Shown piece after piece: positions 33,098 through 41,264 of a DNA stretch of 44,334 nucleotides. The notes under the pieces were generated by a model, which was not told where the DNA came from, did no database searches, and worked only from the letters and a program-made list of their open reading frames with translations. The DNA lies in assembly GCA_002067325.1 (NCBI GenBank), contig MVQY01000182.1, forward strand, positions 1-44,334. The letters run 5' to 3'. The position numbers were made by a program, and so were the translations under genes. How positions within the stretch are numbered: the first letter of the stretch is position 1; every line of letters begins with the position of its first letter. Origin of the DNA: Methanobacterium sp. PtaU1.Bin097 (GTDB lineage Archaea > Methanobacteriota > Methanobacteria > Methanobacteriales > Methanobacteriaceae).

Positions 33098-33727
33098 TTA
33101 ACTGTTATGTCTTCTTGAATAGATAATTAAAGTAAACATTGTGGGGATTAATATAAAAACTAATATACTTCCGTAGGGAATTATGAAAGAAATAATAATT
33201 GCCATAACAGCTAATAATGGTATAACCAGGAAAGATTTTTTGATTTTATCTGCATATGGCATCACTTGTTCTATAATCAATTCTTGGCTAGTTGCATAGT
33301 TCCAATTTATGTAAAATAAAATTCCAATTATCATCATGTTAATATCAAATATTATCTGTGAAAGCTGGAATCCGCCATATTTACCAACCATGGAGGTTGA
33401 GAAGGGCACTATGGCGATGGACATTAACCAAAAAATGTTAATCCAGAGGAGTTTAGTGTCAGTACGTTTTATAACAAAGAATATTTGGTGAGTCAGCCAA
33501 AAACTAGCCAATAAAACAAAACTTAGAACATATACGAATATTTGGGGTATCAAAGTGTACAGAGTATATTCCATGAAGAGGGAAGAAGTTAAATTACCAG
33601 GAAGGTTTGGTACTTCAATACTCAATACCAGCAGTGTCATTGCAATGGCAAATATGCCGTCTGCCAGTGTTTCAAGCCTATTTTTAGGAATTAGTGGTAT
33701 TGGGGGGGTTTTAGCCTTGTTTGACAT
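33098..33727 (-). CDS. TMEM175 (DUF1211)-type potassium channel-like protein
   Basis: A 209-residue membrane protein with about six helices. Helix 1 carries NRLETLADGIFAIAMTLLVLSIE, matching the family's R-x3-F-S-D-G-x-F-A-I pattern except that FSD is replaced by LAD. Further helices are near residues 48-72, 85-105, 119-137, 163-180 and 184-202. Prokaryotic TMEM175 proteins form tetrameric potassium-permeable channels; whether this variant conducts is unknown. AAGGATAA precedes the ATG. It starts 13 nt after hisB and is probably co-transcribed with ferredoxin and hisB. Confidence 0.82.
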   Translation of the reverse strand: MSNKAKTPPIPLIPKNRLETLADGIFAIAMTLLVLSIEVPNLPGNLTSSLFMEYTLYTLIPQIFVYVLSFVLLASFWLTHQIFFVIKRTDTKLLWINIFWLMSIAIVPFSTSMVGKYGGFQLSQIIFDINMMIIGILFYINWNYATSQELIIEQVMPYADKIKKSFLVIPLLAVMAIIISFIIPYGSILVFILIPTMFTLIIYSRRHNS

Positions 33728-33740
33728 ATTTATCCTTTAA

Positions 33741-34328
33741 TTAAATAACACCCTTAGTACTGGGTATGGATCCATGGGTTACCCGGGTTGCATCGTGTAA
33801 TGCACGGGCCAGTGCTTTAAATAATGCTTCTACCTGGTGGTGGTCATTATCCCCCTCACATCTGGCGTGGAGGTTAAACTTACCGTTTTGTGCCAGGGAT
33901 TCCAGGAAATGCCCCACGTTCTCCGTGCTTAACCCGCCGACTTTCACCTTCTTAAACGGCAGATCTAATATGGTGTAACTCCTCCCGGATAGGTCGATGG
34001 CTACCATGGCCAGTGCTTCGTCCATGGGAACCAGGGCATGTGCCATTCTTCTGATACCTTTTTTATCTCCCAGAGCGTCGTTTAATACTTCACCTAAGAG
34101 TATCCCCACGTCTTCCACGGTGTGGTGGTCGTCTATATCCAGATCCCCTTCTGCTTCTAATTCCAGGTCAAACAACCCGTGTCTGGCGAATGATTCTAGC
34201 ATATGGTTGAAAAATTCTATCCCTGTGTTTATCTGGGATTTTCCTTCCCCGTCCAGGTTAAGTGTTATGGTGATATCTGTTTCACTAGTCTTTCTCGCTA
34301 ACTTTTTCTTTCTCTCCATTTTGCCCAT
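33741..34328 (-). CDS. hisB: Imidazoleglycerol-phosphate dehydratase
   Basis: A 195-residue monofunctional HisB, the dehydratase of histidine synthesis. The two Mn-binding His clusters are seen in DIDDHHTVEDVGILLGEVL and GDNDHHQVEALFKALARALHDA, with FFNHMLESFARHG, GIRRMAHALVPMDEALA and the C-terminal STKG. The start is uncertain: ATG 34328 (MGKMERKK) is given, with ATG 34319 equally possible. Both lie within the ferredoxin gene, an overlap of 35-44 nt that suggests translational coupling. No other histidine gene is in the window. Confidence 0.93.
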   Translation of the reverse strand: MGKMERKKKLARKTSETDITITLNLDGEGKSQINTGIEFFNHMLESFARHGLFDLELEAEGDLDIDDHHTVEDVGILLGEVLNDALGDKKGIRRMAHALVPMDEALAMVAIDLSGRSYTILDLPFKKVKVGGLSTENVGHFLESLAQNGKFNLHARCEGDNDHHQVEALFKALARALHDATRVTHGSIPSTKGVI

Positions 34329-34512
34329 CTCTTATTACGTGTATAGCTCCTACAGGACATTTTGATGCACAAATGGTGCATACATGGCAGTATTGTAGGT
34401 TACCTGCCTCTGCCTTCCCATCTTTAATCTTCCAGATTCGGGGACCTTTAGGACAGATCTCCTGGCATGTTCCACAGCCGATGCATTTCTCCTTGTCAAC
34501 TTCGATCCTCAT
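34285..34512 (-). CDS. 2[4Fe-4S] ferredoxin
   Basis: A 75-residue ferredoxin with two complete cluster motifs, CIGCGTCQEICP (from residue 15) and CHVCTICASKCP (from about residue 43), each Cx2Cx2Cx3CP. The N-terminus MRIEVDKEKCIGC is standard. The C-terminal 17 residues are charged and lie over the hisB start. It would act as a low-potential electron carrier; the partner is unknown, though an iron-sulfur flavoprotein gene lies 186 nt upstream on the same strand. AAGGAG lies 7 nt before the ATG. Two TTATAAC heptads (34523-34536) lie at the expected transcript start. Confidence 0.93.
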   Translation of the reverse strand: MRIEVDKEKCIGCGTCQEICPKGPRIWKIKDGKAEAGNLQYCHVCTICASKCPVGAIHVIRDGQNGEKEKVSEKD

Positions 34513-34522
34513 CTAAAACTCC

Positions 34523-34536
34523 TTATAACTTATAAC
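34523..34536 (+). repeat. Two TTATAAC heptads at the ferredoxin promoter
   Basis: Two perfect, unspaced copies of TTATAAC lie at 34523-34529 and 34530-34536, directly before the ferredoxin ribosome site. They are the same heptad as at the parA promoter 7.8 kb away. On the minus strand a TATA-like ATATTAAATT near 34547-34556 would start transcription at about these heptads, so a heptad-binding protein could affect this operon. Confidence 0.7.
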
Positions 34537-34611
34537 TCTTAAGCAAAATTTAATATGATTTTTAATCCGATGATTATTCCTTTATTTGTAATTTTTCCCT
34601 TTTAAATCTCC

Positions 34612-34674
34612 TTAATACTTATAACTTAAAACTTCAAAGTTATCAATTAGAACTTTTAACTTATAAGTTATAAT
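34612..34674 (+). repeat. Tandem 7-bp repeats (nine contiguous heptads)
   Basis: Nine unspaced heptads start at 34612 and follow every 7 nt to 34674. All begin TT; six or more are close to TTATAAC, TTATAAG or TTAGAAC. The 14-nt stretch 34657-34670 is also a perfect palindrome centred on AACTTATAAGTT. The array lies in the 186-nt spacer between the iron-sulfur flavoprotein stop and the ferredoxin start, in the same orientation as those flanking parA. It is the longest unbroken array in the window. Confidence 0.85.
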
Positions 34675-34698
34675 TCATTTTAGTTTCTTAAAAAAGAT

Positions 34699-35295
34699 TT
34701 ATTCCTTTTGCTTAAACTCGAAGTTTTCCAGAAAGGTTCCGAATCTTTTAACAGTCTTACGAAGACCTCTAAATCCCTCTTCGTCCTGTTTAACCCCGTC
34801 TAAAGTATCCTGGGACCAGAAATTCGCACCTAGATTAGCTCCAAAGGCACCCCCACCAACGGGAATCATCCCGGTGAGTATATAATAGGTGAATATTTGC
34901 TGTATAGCCAATTCCTGTCCTCCACTTCTGTCTCCACCAACAGATATGGCCATTCCAACTTTGTTGCGCAGGAAATTGTAGTCAACCGCACCTAATGCCC
35001 GGGTACGGTCCATTATTGCCTTAAGCTGGGCGCTTAATCCGCCGTTGTAGATGGGAGTGGCCATTATTATCCCTTCGGCTTCAGTCATTAGGGGGTATAC
35101 TTCGTACATATCATCTTTCTGAATACATACTCCTTTGCGCATGCAGTAATCACAGTGCAGGCAAGGACTGATATCCTTACCACGCACACCGAAAAATTCA
35201 GTTTCAAAACCCCTCTCTTCCAGCATCTTCAATGCTTCGTTTAACACGTGATCCGTGGCCTGTTTTCTTGGACTGCCACATATCCCCAATATCAT
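34699..35295 (-). CDS. Iron-sulfur flavoprotein (NADPH-dependent FMN reductase-like)
   Basis: A 198-residue flavodoxin-fold protein. The N-terminus MILGICGSPRKQATDHVLNE binds FMN phosphate. CLHCDYCMRKGVC at about residues 45-57 is the compact Cx2Cx2Cx5C cluster motif of the Isf family, and TPIYNGGLSAQLKAIMDRTR is the second FMN segment. Methanogen Isf proteins transfer electrons between ferredoxin and oxidants such as O2 or peroxide. The downstream ferredoxin gene may be a partner, although a 186-nt spacer with heptad repeats separates them. GAGGGGAT precedes the ATG. Confidence 0.88.
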   Translation of the reverse strand: MILGICGSPRKQATDHVLNEALKMLEERGFETEFFGVRGKDISPCLHCDYCMRKGVCIQKDDMYEVYPLMTEAEGIIMATPIYNGGLSAQLKAIMDRTRALGAVDYNFLRNKVGMAISVGGDRSGGQELAIQQIFTYYILTGMIPVGGGAFGANLGANFWSQDTLDGVKQDEEGFRGLRKTVKRFGTFLENFEFKQKE

Positions 35296-35396
35296 ATAGA
35301 ATATCCCCTCATTTCAATTCTTATATTAAAATTGCATCTAGGAAATAATAAAATTTTCTAAAAAAAAGGGAATTAAAAAAAAAGAAGTGTATTTTT

Positions 35397-36638
35397 TTAT
35401 TTTTTATCATCGTTGAGTTCTAGAGGTTCATCCTCTTCCAGGGCTAACCTCATGGTGTCCGGGTCCTGTGGCAGGTATTTCAGGAAATCGTCAGTTGCAC
35501 GTCTTACATCCCTGGATCCGATAATATAACGTCCGACTACTATGATATCTGCTCCGCTTTCCAGTGCCTGGTCAACTTTATCTGGAGTGATACCCCCGGC
35601 AACGGCCACCAGCCTGTTTCCACCGAGGATCTCTTTGATCTCTTTTATGTTACCCCATTCGGTCATGTCACCCAGGTTTTCACCTTTTTCTACCTTGTAG
35701 GTTTCAAGATCCACGTTACGATGTAGTAATAATATGTCTGGTTTGTATTTGAGGCCCTTGAGTTTTTCCACGAAGTTGTCCACGTTCATCATATCCAGTA
35801 TGGAGTATATTCCCTGTTTGGACGCTTCCTGTACAGCTTTCTGAATTGATTCTGGGGTTCCCAGTCCAGAGATGGCCACAGCATCAGCTGTCTCATCTGC
35901 AGCTATTTTAACCTCTATACGGCCTACATCCAGGGTTTTAAGATCGGCGATGATGAAGGCATCCGTTCTGAGCTCCCGGATCTTACTTATTATGCCCACA
36001 CCGAACTTCTTAACCAGCGGGGTACCGGCTTCTATGAGGATTCTCTCCCGGTTAGGGAGGCTGTCGATTATACGTTCCATGTCCTCCATATTGTCCAAGT
36101 CTAAAGCCACCTGTAAGTAGGGTGGGTTCCATAGTCTTATCACTTTAAAGCCCATTACAGGGTGTGTTCCCCTGTCTTTTTCCGCGGTGACCTTTTCAGT
36201 GGATGGGTAACTATCCATAGCCCTTTTCAGGGCCAGCTTGGTGGCTCCGTAGTTGTACTGGTAGATCTTACGGAAATCCTTTGCTTCCGGGTGGATGAAC
36301 ACCGTGACCATGATAACCAGGTCTTCGGCTTTTTTCTTATCTATTATGCCTTCTGAAACAGCATCAGCCACCGCCCTTCCTACTGCGGTCTGTGCCGGTC
36401 CGAATATCTTGTTAGCATCATCCAGGCAGCCAACGGTTACCTTGGGTATGATCAATGTGGATGGTTTGGTCGGTAAATTTGGCCTTATCACTGCTAAAAG
36501 TGGAGTGTGTCCTATGGACAGACTGGTCATGTTTTCCACAAATGCCGAGCCCACCGGACCATTTTTCTCTCCTATAACTAGATCAATATGAGCAAGTTCA
36601 TTTCCGCTTCCTATTAAAGCTTCCCCAATATTATACAT
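35397..36638 (-). CDS. fae-hps: Fae-Hps fusion: formaldehyde-activating enzyme / 3-hexulose-6-phosphate synthase
   Basis: A 413-residue fusion. Residues 1 to about 160 are Fae, which condenses formaldehyde with tetrahydromethanopterin (IGEALIGSGNELAHIDLVIG, NLPTKPSTLIIPKVTV, FGPAQTAVGRAVADAV, YNYGATKLALKRAM). Residues about 170-400 are Hps, a TIM-barrel of the orotidine decarboxylase superfamily (LQVALDLDNMEDMERII, IEAGTPLVKKFGV, FIIADLKTLDVGRIEV, VAVAGGITPDKVDQAL, IIVVGRYIIGSRDVRRA). In methanogens the Hps reaction runs toward ribulose 5-phosphate for nucleotide synthesis, and Fae traps the formaldehyde released. GGAGGATTA precedes the ATG; a T-rich tract follows the stop. Confidence 0.97.
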   Translation of the reverse strand: MYNIGEALIGSGNELAHIDLVIGEKNGPVGSAFVENMTSLSIGHTPLLAVIRPNLPTKPSTLIIPKVTVGCLDDANKIFGPAQTAVGRAVADAVSEGIIDKKKAEDLVIMVTVFIHPEAKDFRKIYQYNYGATKLALKRAMDSYPSTEKVTAEKDRGTHPVMGFKVIRLWNPPYLQVALDLDNMEDMERIIDSLPNRERILIEAGTPLVKKFGVGIISKIRELRTDAFIIADLKTLDVGRIEVKIAADETADAVAISGLGTPESIQKAVQEASKQGIYSILDMMNVDNFVEKLKGLKYKPDILLLHRNVDLETYKVEKGENLGDMTEWGNIKEIKEILGGNRLVAVAGGITPDKVDQALESGADIIVVGRYIIGSRDVRRATDDFLKYLPQDPDTMRLALEEDEPLELNDDKK

Positions 36639-36833
36639 GATTATTAATCCTCCAAATTATGGTTTAATTAGAGTTACAATAAATGTTTATTGGGAATTGG
36701 AGTATAAATAAATTTTCTTGGTTCCAGTAACCAAGTGAATCTTTTTTGAAAATTAAATTTCAGGTTCTTAGGATGAAAATGGACTTTTAAAAATAAAAGA
36801 GTTTAAAATAAAAAAAGAGAAAAATTTCAGCCT

Positions 36834-36859
36834 AAAAAAAAATCAACAAGGCTGATTTT
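36834..36859 (-). terminator. Hairpin terminator after the pseudomurein-binding hydrolase
   Basis: On the minus strand, AAAATCA (36859-36853) pairs with TGATTTT (36845-36839) across a 7-nt loop and is followed by a run of Ts (36840-36834). It starts 7 nt after the stop codon. Confidence 0.7.
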
Positions 36860-36865
36860 TATTTT

Positions 36866-38035
36866 TTAAACGTAGGTTAGGGTGTTTAATGCTTTAACCA
36901 GTTGCAGACACTTGTTGTACATTACGGTGTTGTAGTTGTTAACGTTTAGGTACAGTTCGAATATCACGGCTGGTATTCCCTTGTTAGCTATGGGTATGGT
37001 CACGTATTTAGGACTGGAACCATCTGCTACAGCGTAATATTTCAGATATGTTGTTTTGGAAATTATCTTATTGGCATAAGATACTGATAGAGGACGTTTA
37101 CTTGGTGCAAATACGAAATCGTTCGTAGCGTATAAGCCTCTGTTTCCGTGTATGTCAACTGCCAGCTTGTAGGTTTTGTCTATATTAGGTACAACGTATT
37201 TCTGTGCTAAGAGTTGACCATCCATTCTGCTTTTCTCATAACTGTTTTTTTCGTTAACATATACTTTGAAAACCCAGATCTGTACATTTTTTAACTGGGA
37301 TGCTAGTGTTTTCAGGGCGTTCATCATTCCCACATGGGTTATACCTTCCTGTGGATGAACTCCGATGATTACTGCAACCTTTTTTGTTCCGGTACCGAAT
37401 GGTCCAATTTTATCTACATAACCTAAAGAATTGGTTCCTAACCTTTTAGTAGTGGTCTTACTGGTATCGGTAAATGTAACTGGTGGACCGGGGGATATGC
37501 CTGTGCTTGAACTGGATGCTATCGTGCTCCATTTTTTAACTGAAACTGTGTTTGGCAAACGATTGTTGGTTTTATAGTAAGCCAGTACCTTTGATAAGGT
37601 GTAAACTACGTTCTCGTATCGCATATTTCCAAGAGAGGTAGATGCGAAGTTTGGTGGTCTTTTGTTGTTTTCTATGAATTTTGCTACATTGGCTGCCAGT
37701 GTCAGATACTGTGCTTTTGTTAAAGTTCCAGCTTTAACGCTTTCACTTGGATTTGGGGGTGTGGATGCACTTACCAAAGTTATGGGTGTTGTAACACCTT
37801 TGTTAACGTTTTGCACATCTTTTGTCAACAAGTACAGGTATTGTGGCGTGGTTAAAGTGGTATTGCTTACTTTTACAGTTGAAGGAAGTTTTTTATTGGT
37901 TTCCACGTAAGTTTGAACATTCTTTGCCGAAGTACTTATTGAAGTTGTGTTGAACTTTGTTTCGGCTGCTGATACTGCACTGATGCTTATAAATATCAAC
38001 AGAACCAAAAAAATTGGTAACAACTTTTTAATCAT
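36866..38035 (-). CDS. Secreted pseudomurein-binding M14/AstE-like metallohydrolase
   Basis: A 389-residue protein. Residues 1-23 are a signal peptide (MIKKLLPIFLVLLIFISISA, then VSAA). Residues about 37-160 hold two to three pseudomurein-binding repeats with the pattern Y-x-x-N-x-x-x-P-x-x-V-x-V (VETNKKLPSTVKV, IENNKRPPNFAST, YKTNNRLPNTVSV). Residues about 200-389 form a hydrolase-like domain with HPQE (His217, Glu220), DIHGN (His276) and IFELY (Glu320), the ligand and catalytic order of zinc carboxypeptidases and aspartoacylases. It is likely to act on the pseudomurein wall, perhaps cutting a peptide or amide bond; this is inference. ATG 38035 overlaps the upstream stop (ATGA) and GGAGGAG precedes it. 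Confidence 0.78.
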   Translation of the reverse strand: MIKKLLPIFLVLLIFISISAVSAAETKFNTTSISTSAKNVQTYVETNKKLPSTVKVSNTTLTTPQYLYLLTKDVQNVNKGVTTPITLVSASTPPNPSESVKAGTLTKAQYLTLAANVAKFIENNKRPPNFASTSLGNMRYENVVYTLSKVLAYYKTNNRLPNTVSVKKWSTIASSSSTGISPGPPVTFTDTSKTTTKRLGTNSLGYVDKIGPFGTGTKKVAVIIGVHPQEGITHVGMMNALKTLASQLKNVQIWVFKVYVNEKNSYEKSRMDGQLLAQKYVVPNIDKTYKLAVDIHGNRGLYATNDFVFAPSKRPLSVSYANKIISKTTYLKYYAVADGSSPKYVTIPIANKGIPAVIFELYLNVNNYNTVMYNKCLQLVKALNTLTYV

Positions 38036-38406
38036 ACTAAACCATCTCCTCCACATGTGGGGCATGTTTTCCAGGTAGTATTTGGATCACTTGGATTTAC
38101 AGGAACTACTCCAGCTCCTCCACATGTGGGGCATGTTTCATCTCCCCCTGGGTCGTTGTGAGAGCCACCGTTAGAATCACTGCTTCCATCGTTATTGTCA
38201 TTATCATTGGTTGAACTGGAATTTGAATTTGTGCCCTGATTATCTTCAGTCGTTGCGTTATTTGTGCTGTCGTTTACAGTAGTAGTATTATTAACAGTTG
38301 TATTGTTGGTCTGATTGGTAGCGTTGAACATGGTCATGGCCAGTACACCAGCCACTCCTGCCAATACCACTACTGCTATTAATAGTAAGGCTATGTTTTG
38401 CCTCAA
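38032..38406 (-). CDS. Small secreted or membrane-anchored protein with two CxxCGGxG zinc-knuckle motifs
   Basis: A 124-residue protein. An N-terminal hydrophobic helix (residues 5-26) serves as signal peptide or anchor. Residues 27-90 are a low-complexity Asn/Thr/Ser/Asp linker with many N-x-T/S sites for possible N-glycosylation. The C-terminus has two TCPTCGGxG motifs (Cys92/95 and Cys115/118) like those of the DnaJ zinc-finger domain. Four cysteines could bind one zinc outside the cell. The start is TTG with AGGTGAT 4 nt upstream. Its stop overlaps the start of the pseudomurein-binding hydrolase by ATGA, so the two are translationally coupled. Function unknown. Confidence 0.72.
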   Translation of the reverse strand: MRQNIALLLIAVVVLAGVAGVLAMTMFNATNQTNNTTVNNTTTVNDSTNNATTEDNQGTNSNSSSTNDNDNNDGSSDSNGGSHNDPGGDETCPTCGGAGVVPVNPSDPNTTWKTCPTCGGDGLV

Positions 38407-38752
38407 ATTATATCACCTGTTCTGTTTTTTCTATTTATAGTTCTTTTTTGGGGTTATTTTCTGTTTCTAAATTTTTGTATATAGATTAGCTAATATTAGG
38501 CTTTAAAAAAAACCTAACTTTAACTGAGATTGGTTATAAATAACATCTTATTTATATATTTCGCCCAAATTTAAAGTGAGTACATACTTTTTTTGGGGAA
38601 ATAGAAAATTATTAGGCCGTTTGGGGGTTGGTAAAACCCATAGATGACATTAGTTAGTAATAACTTCCACCCTGTCTAGGTAATACTAAAAGGTTTTATG
38701 AAAAATACGCTATAATAATTTTTTAAAAATAGAAAAGAAGGATTAAATATTT
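38407..38752. other. 346-nt intergenic region with probable long leader
   Basis: No ORF or structured RNA is evident. On the minus strand a strong TATA box AAATATATAAATA lies near 38550-38562, which would give the secreted-protein operon a leader of about 120 nt. A weaker CTATAAATAG at 38431-38440 is an alternative. The part next to trpB2 (38710-38750) is T-rich on the minus strand and probably ends the trpB2 transcript. The stretch 38575-38705 shows nothing recognisable. Confidence 0.4.
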
Positions 38753-40045
38753 TTAATCCTCTAATTTACCTTCCAGAAAATCATCGTAACCTTGAAGGTC
38801 AAGTAAACCGTGTCCTGAGAAGTTTATGACGATGTTTTTATCTTCTCCGGTCTTACGGCACTTGATAGCTTCATCTATTCCGATTTTCACTGCATGACCT
38901 GTTTCTGGGGCGGGTATGACTCCTTCTAGTTGGGCGAAGATTTTGTTGCTCTCGAAGACATCGGTCTGGTGGACGGTGCGTGCTTCTATGACTTTTTCAT
39001 GTGCAAGTAGTGCTACGTGAGGTGCCATTCCGTGGTAACGCAGGCCTCCGGCGTGTACTGATGGGGGTATGTAATCATGGCCCAGGGTGTACATCTTGAT
39101 CAGGGGTGTTAAACCACAGGTATCACCGAAGTCGTACTTGTACTCTCCCTGAGTAATTGTGGGGCAGGATGCGGGTTCGGCTGCGATGAACTGACAGTCC
39201 AGGTCTCCGTTTAATTTGTCCTTGATGAAGGGGAAGGTTGATCCTGCGAGGTTACTTCCACCACCGACGCATCCAATCATTACATCGGGAGTTGCATCGA
39301 TCTGGTCTAACTGCATCTTTATCTCCTGGCCAATGATGGTCTGATGTAGCATAACATGGTTTAATACACTTCCCAGTGAGTAATAAGCTTTTTCATCGTT
39401 TAAAGCTACTTCTATGGCTTCTGATATGGCTATACCCAGGGATCCGGGGTGGTCTGGTTTTTCGGCCAGGACTTTTTTACCGTACTCGGTGGTGTTGCTG
39501 GGTGAGGGGATGACATCCCCATCGTAGATCTGCATAACGGTTTTTCGGTAGGGTTTCTGCTGGAAGGATACCTTCACCATATACACCAGGCACTCTAATC
39601 CCATGAGGTTACATGCCAGGGATAAGGCGGTCCCCCATTGTCCGGCACCGGTTTCTGTGGTAAGCCTTTCAACACCATCTTGTTTTGCATAGTATGCTTG
39701 GGCTATGGCTGTGTTGAGTTTGTGACTGCCGGTTGGTGACATGTCCTCTCGTTTGTAGAATATTTTGGCCGGTGTGTCCAGGTGTTCTTCCAGGCCTTTA
39801 GCCCTGAACAGGGGACTGGGACGGCCTATTTTCATGTAGACTTTCCTAACTTCTTTTGGAATTTCAATCCATCGTTCGGTCGATAGTTCCTGTCCTAGAA
39901 CTCCCTTGGAGAATATTTTGGGTAAATTTTCCAGTTGTTTCCCTTCTTCGGTCTGGGAGTATTCTGGGGGTTCTACAGGTAAATCAGCAGCTATGTTGTA
40001 CCATTTTTTTGGAGTGTCTTTTTCTGATAGTGTAATTTTGTACAT
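38753..40045 (-). CDS. trpB2: Tryptophan synthase beta chain-like protein, TrpB2 type
   Basis: A 430-residue PLP enzyme of the TrpB2 subfamily, which makes tryptophan from indole and serine or recycles free indole. Family features are the N-terminal extension of about 80 residues (KWYNIAADLPVEPP), RPSPLFRAKGLEEHL, the PLP Lys in SPTGSHKLNTAIAQAYY, TETGAGQWGTALSLAC, the phosphate-binding GCVGGGSNLAGS, and a GHAVKIGIDEA region near the C-terminus. It has an insertion not present in TrpB1. No trpA is adjacent, as is usual for trpB2. An AGTGG ribosome-like site lies 5 nt before the ATG. Confidence 0.93.
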   Translation of the reverse strand: MYKITLSEKDTPKKWYNIAADLPVEPPEYSQTEEGKQLENLPKIFSKGVLGQELSTERWIEIPKEVRKVYMKIGRPSPLFRAKGLEEHLDTPAKIFYKREDMSPTGSHKLNTAIAQAYYAKQDGVERLTTETGAGQWGTALSLACNLMGLECLVYMVKVSFQQKPYRKTVMQIYDGDVIPSPSNTTEYGKKVLAEKPDHPGSLGIAISEAIEVALNDEKAYYSLGSVLNHVMLHQTIIGQEIKMQLDQIDATPDVMIGCVGGGSNLAGSTFPFIKDKLNGDLDCQFIAAEPASCPTITQGEYKYDFGDTCGLTPLIKMYTLGHDYIPPSVHAGGLRYHGMAPHVALLAHEKVIEARTVHQTDVFESNKIFAQLEGVIPAPETGHAVKIGIDEAIKCRKTGEDKNIVINFSGHGLLDLQGYDDFLEGKLED

Positions 40046-40193
40046 AAAACCACTTTTTCCATACTTTTTACTGTTTAAATCTAGATCTTCAAAAGATAGT
40101 GATATCTCATTAAATCTTGTAGATATTTAAACTTTGTTGAACATATTTGTACATAGGATAGCTTTTTAAAACAGCCTCTCCATATAATTTACC

Positions 40194-41219
40194 ATGAGAA
40201 TACTGACTTTAGATGTGGGTGCTGGAACCCAGGATGTAATGCTCTACGATTCTGAGCAACCTGTAGAAAACTCTTATAAAATGGTTTTACCTTCGCCAAC
40301 CAGGATTTTCGCCGAGAAAATACGCAAACACCACAATGACCTGTTTTTAAGCGGCGAAACCATGGGTGGAGGGTCGATAAACAAGGCTATAAAAAATCAT
40401 CTAGAGAAGGGGTACCGGGTTTTAATGACTGAAAATGCTGCCAGGACAGTGAGGGATGATTTAAATAGAGTGAAATGGTTAGGCATTGAAATAATCCCTT
40501 CTGGAGAGATGCACCCTGAAATTTCCCAGATTGAACTTAAAGATGTAGATTTAGAGGCGATCAGGGAAGCATTTGACATATTCGGTGTGGAACTGGAATT
40601 CGACTACATAGCAGTGGCAGTCCAGGATCACGGATACTCAGAGGGCATGGGTGATCGAAACTTCCGATTCAGTAAGATCAAGGAAAAACTGGAATCACCA
40701 CAACCGCCTGAAGTATTCGCTTACTCTAACACCGCCCCGGACTATTTCACCAGGATGAACGGGGTTTTAAGAACTCTTAAAGGATACAACGTGGTTATAA
40801 TGGATTCGAAGTTTGCCTCTATCTGTGGAGCCACCTGCGATGAATACGTTAAAGATTTAGATAGTTTTATAGCATTAGATGTTGGTAACGGTCACACGCT
40901 GGCCGCTTCATTTAAAGATGGGAAAATTATGGGAGTTTTCGAACACCACACCGGCATGTTAACCCCGGATAAGATCACCAGATTCTGCAGAGAACTGGCA
41001 CAGGGCACCCTCAGCCATGAACAGATCCATGAAGACGGCGGCCACGGGGCCTGGGTTGCAGAGCCAATCGGTGATTTCCAGTGCCTGGTGGCCACCGGGC
41101 CAAAGAGAGGGATCCTCAAGGAGACAAGTTTTAAAGTCCATAACGCAGCTCCGGCAGGGGATGTTATGATGGCTGGACCTTCTGGGCTGGTGAAGGCTGT
41201 TAAGTATATTAAAAAGTAG
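40194..41219 (+). CDS. DUF1786-like protein with ASKHA ATPase features
   Basis: A 341-residue protein found mainly in methanogens. The N-terminus MRILTLDVGAGTQDVMLYDS and the later FIALDVGNGHTLAASFKDGK are paired phosphate-binding motifs of the ASKHA (actin/hexokinase/Hsp70) fold. Other segments are GETMGGGSINKAI, VQDHGYSEGMGDRNFRF and ATGPKRGILKE. This matches the DUF1786 family, sometimes labelled as a pyruvate formate-lyase activating-like protein without firm evidence. A TTTTTAAAA stretch about 27 nt before the ATG and the lack of a ribosome site suggest a leaderless transcript. A PHP-domain gene follows after 45 nt. Confidence 0.75.
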   Translation: MRILTLDVGAGTQDVMLYDSEQPVENSYKMVLPSPTRIFAEKIRKHHNDLFLSGETMGGGSINKAIKNHLEKGYRVLMTENAARTVRDDLNRVKWLGIEIIPSGEMHPEISQIELKDVDLEAIREAFDIFGVELEFDYIAVAVQDHGYSEGMGDRNFRFSKIKEKLESPQPPEVFAYSNTAPDYFTRMNGVLRTLKGYNVVIMDSKFASICGATCDEYVKDLDSFIALDVGNGHTLAASFKDGKIMGVFEHHTGMLTPDKITRFCRELAQGTLSHEQIHEDGGHGAWVAEPIGDFQCLVATGPKRGILKETSFKVHNAAPAGDVMMAGPSGLVKAVKYIKK

Positions 41220-41264
41220 AATTAGCAAAGTCTAAAAAAAGAAAAAGTATGGAAAGCTGATTAA

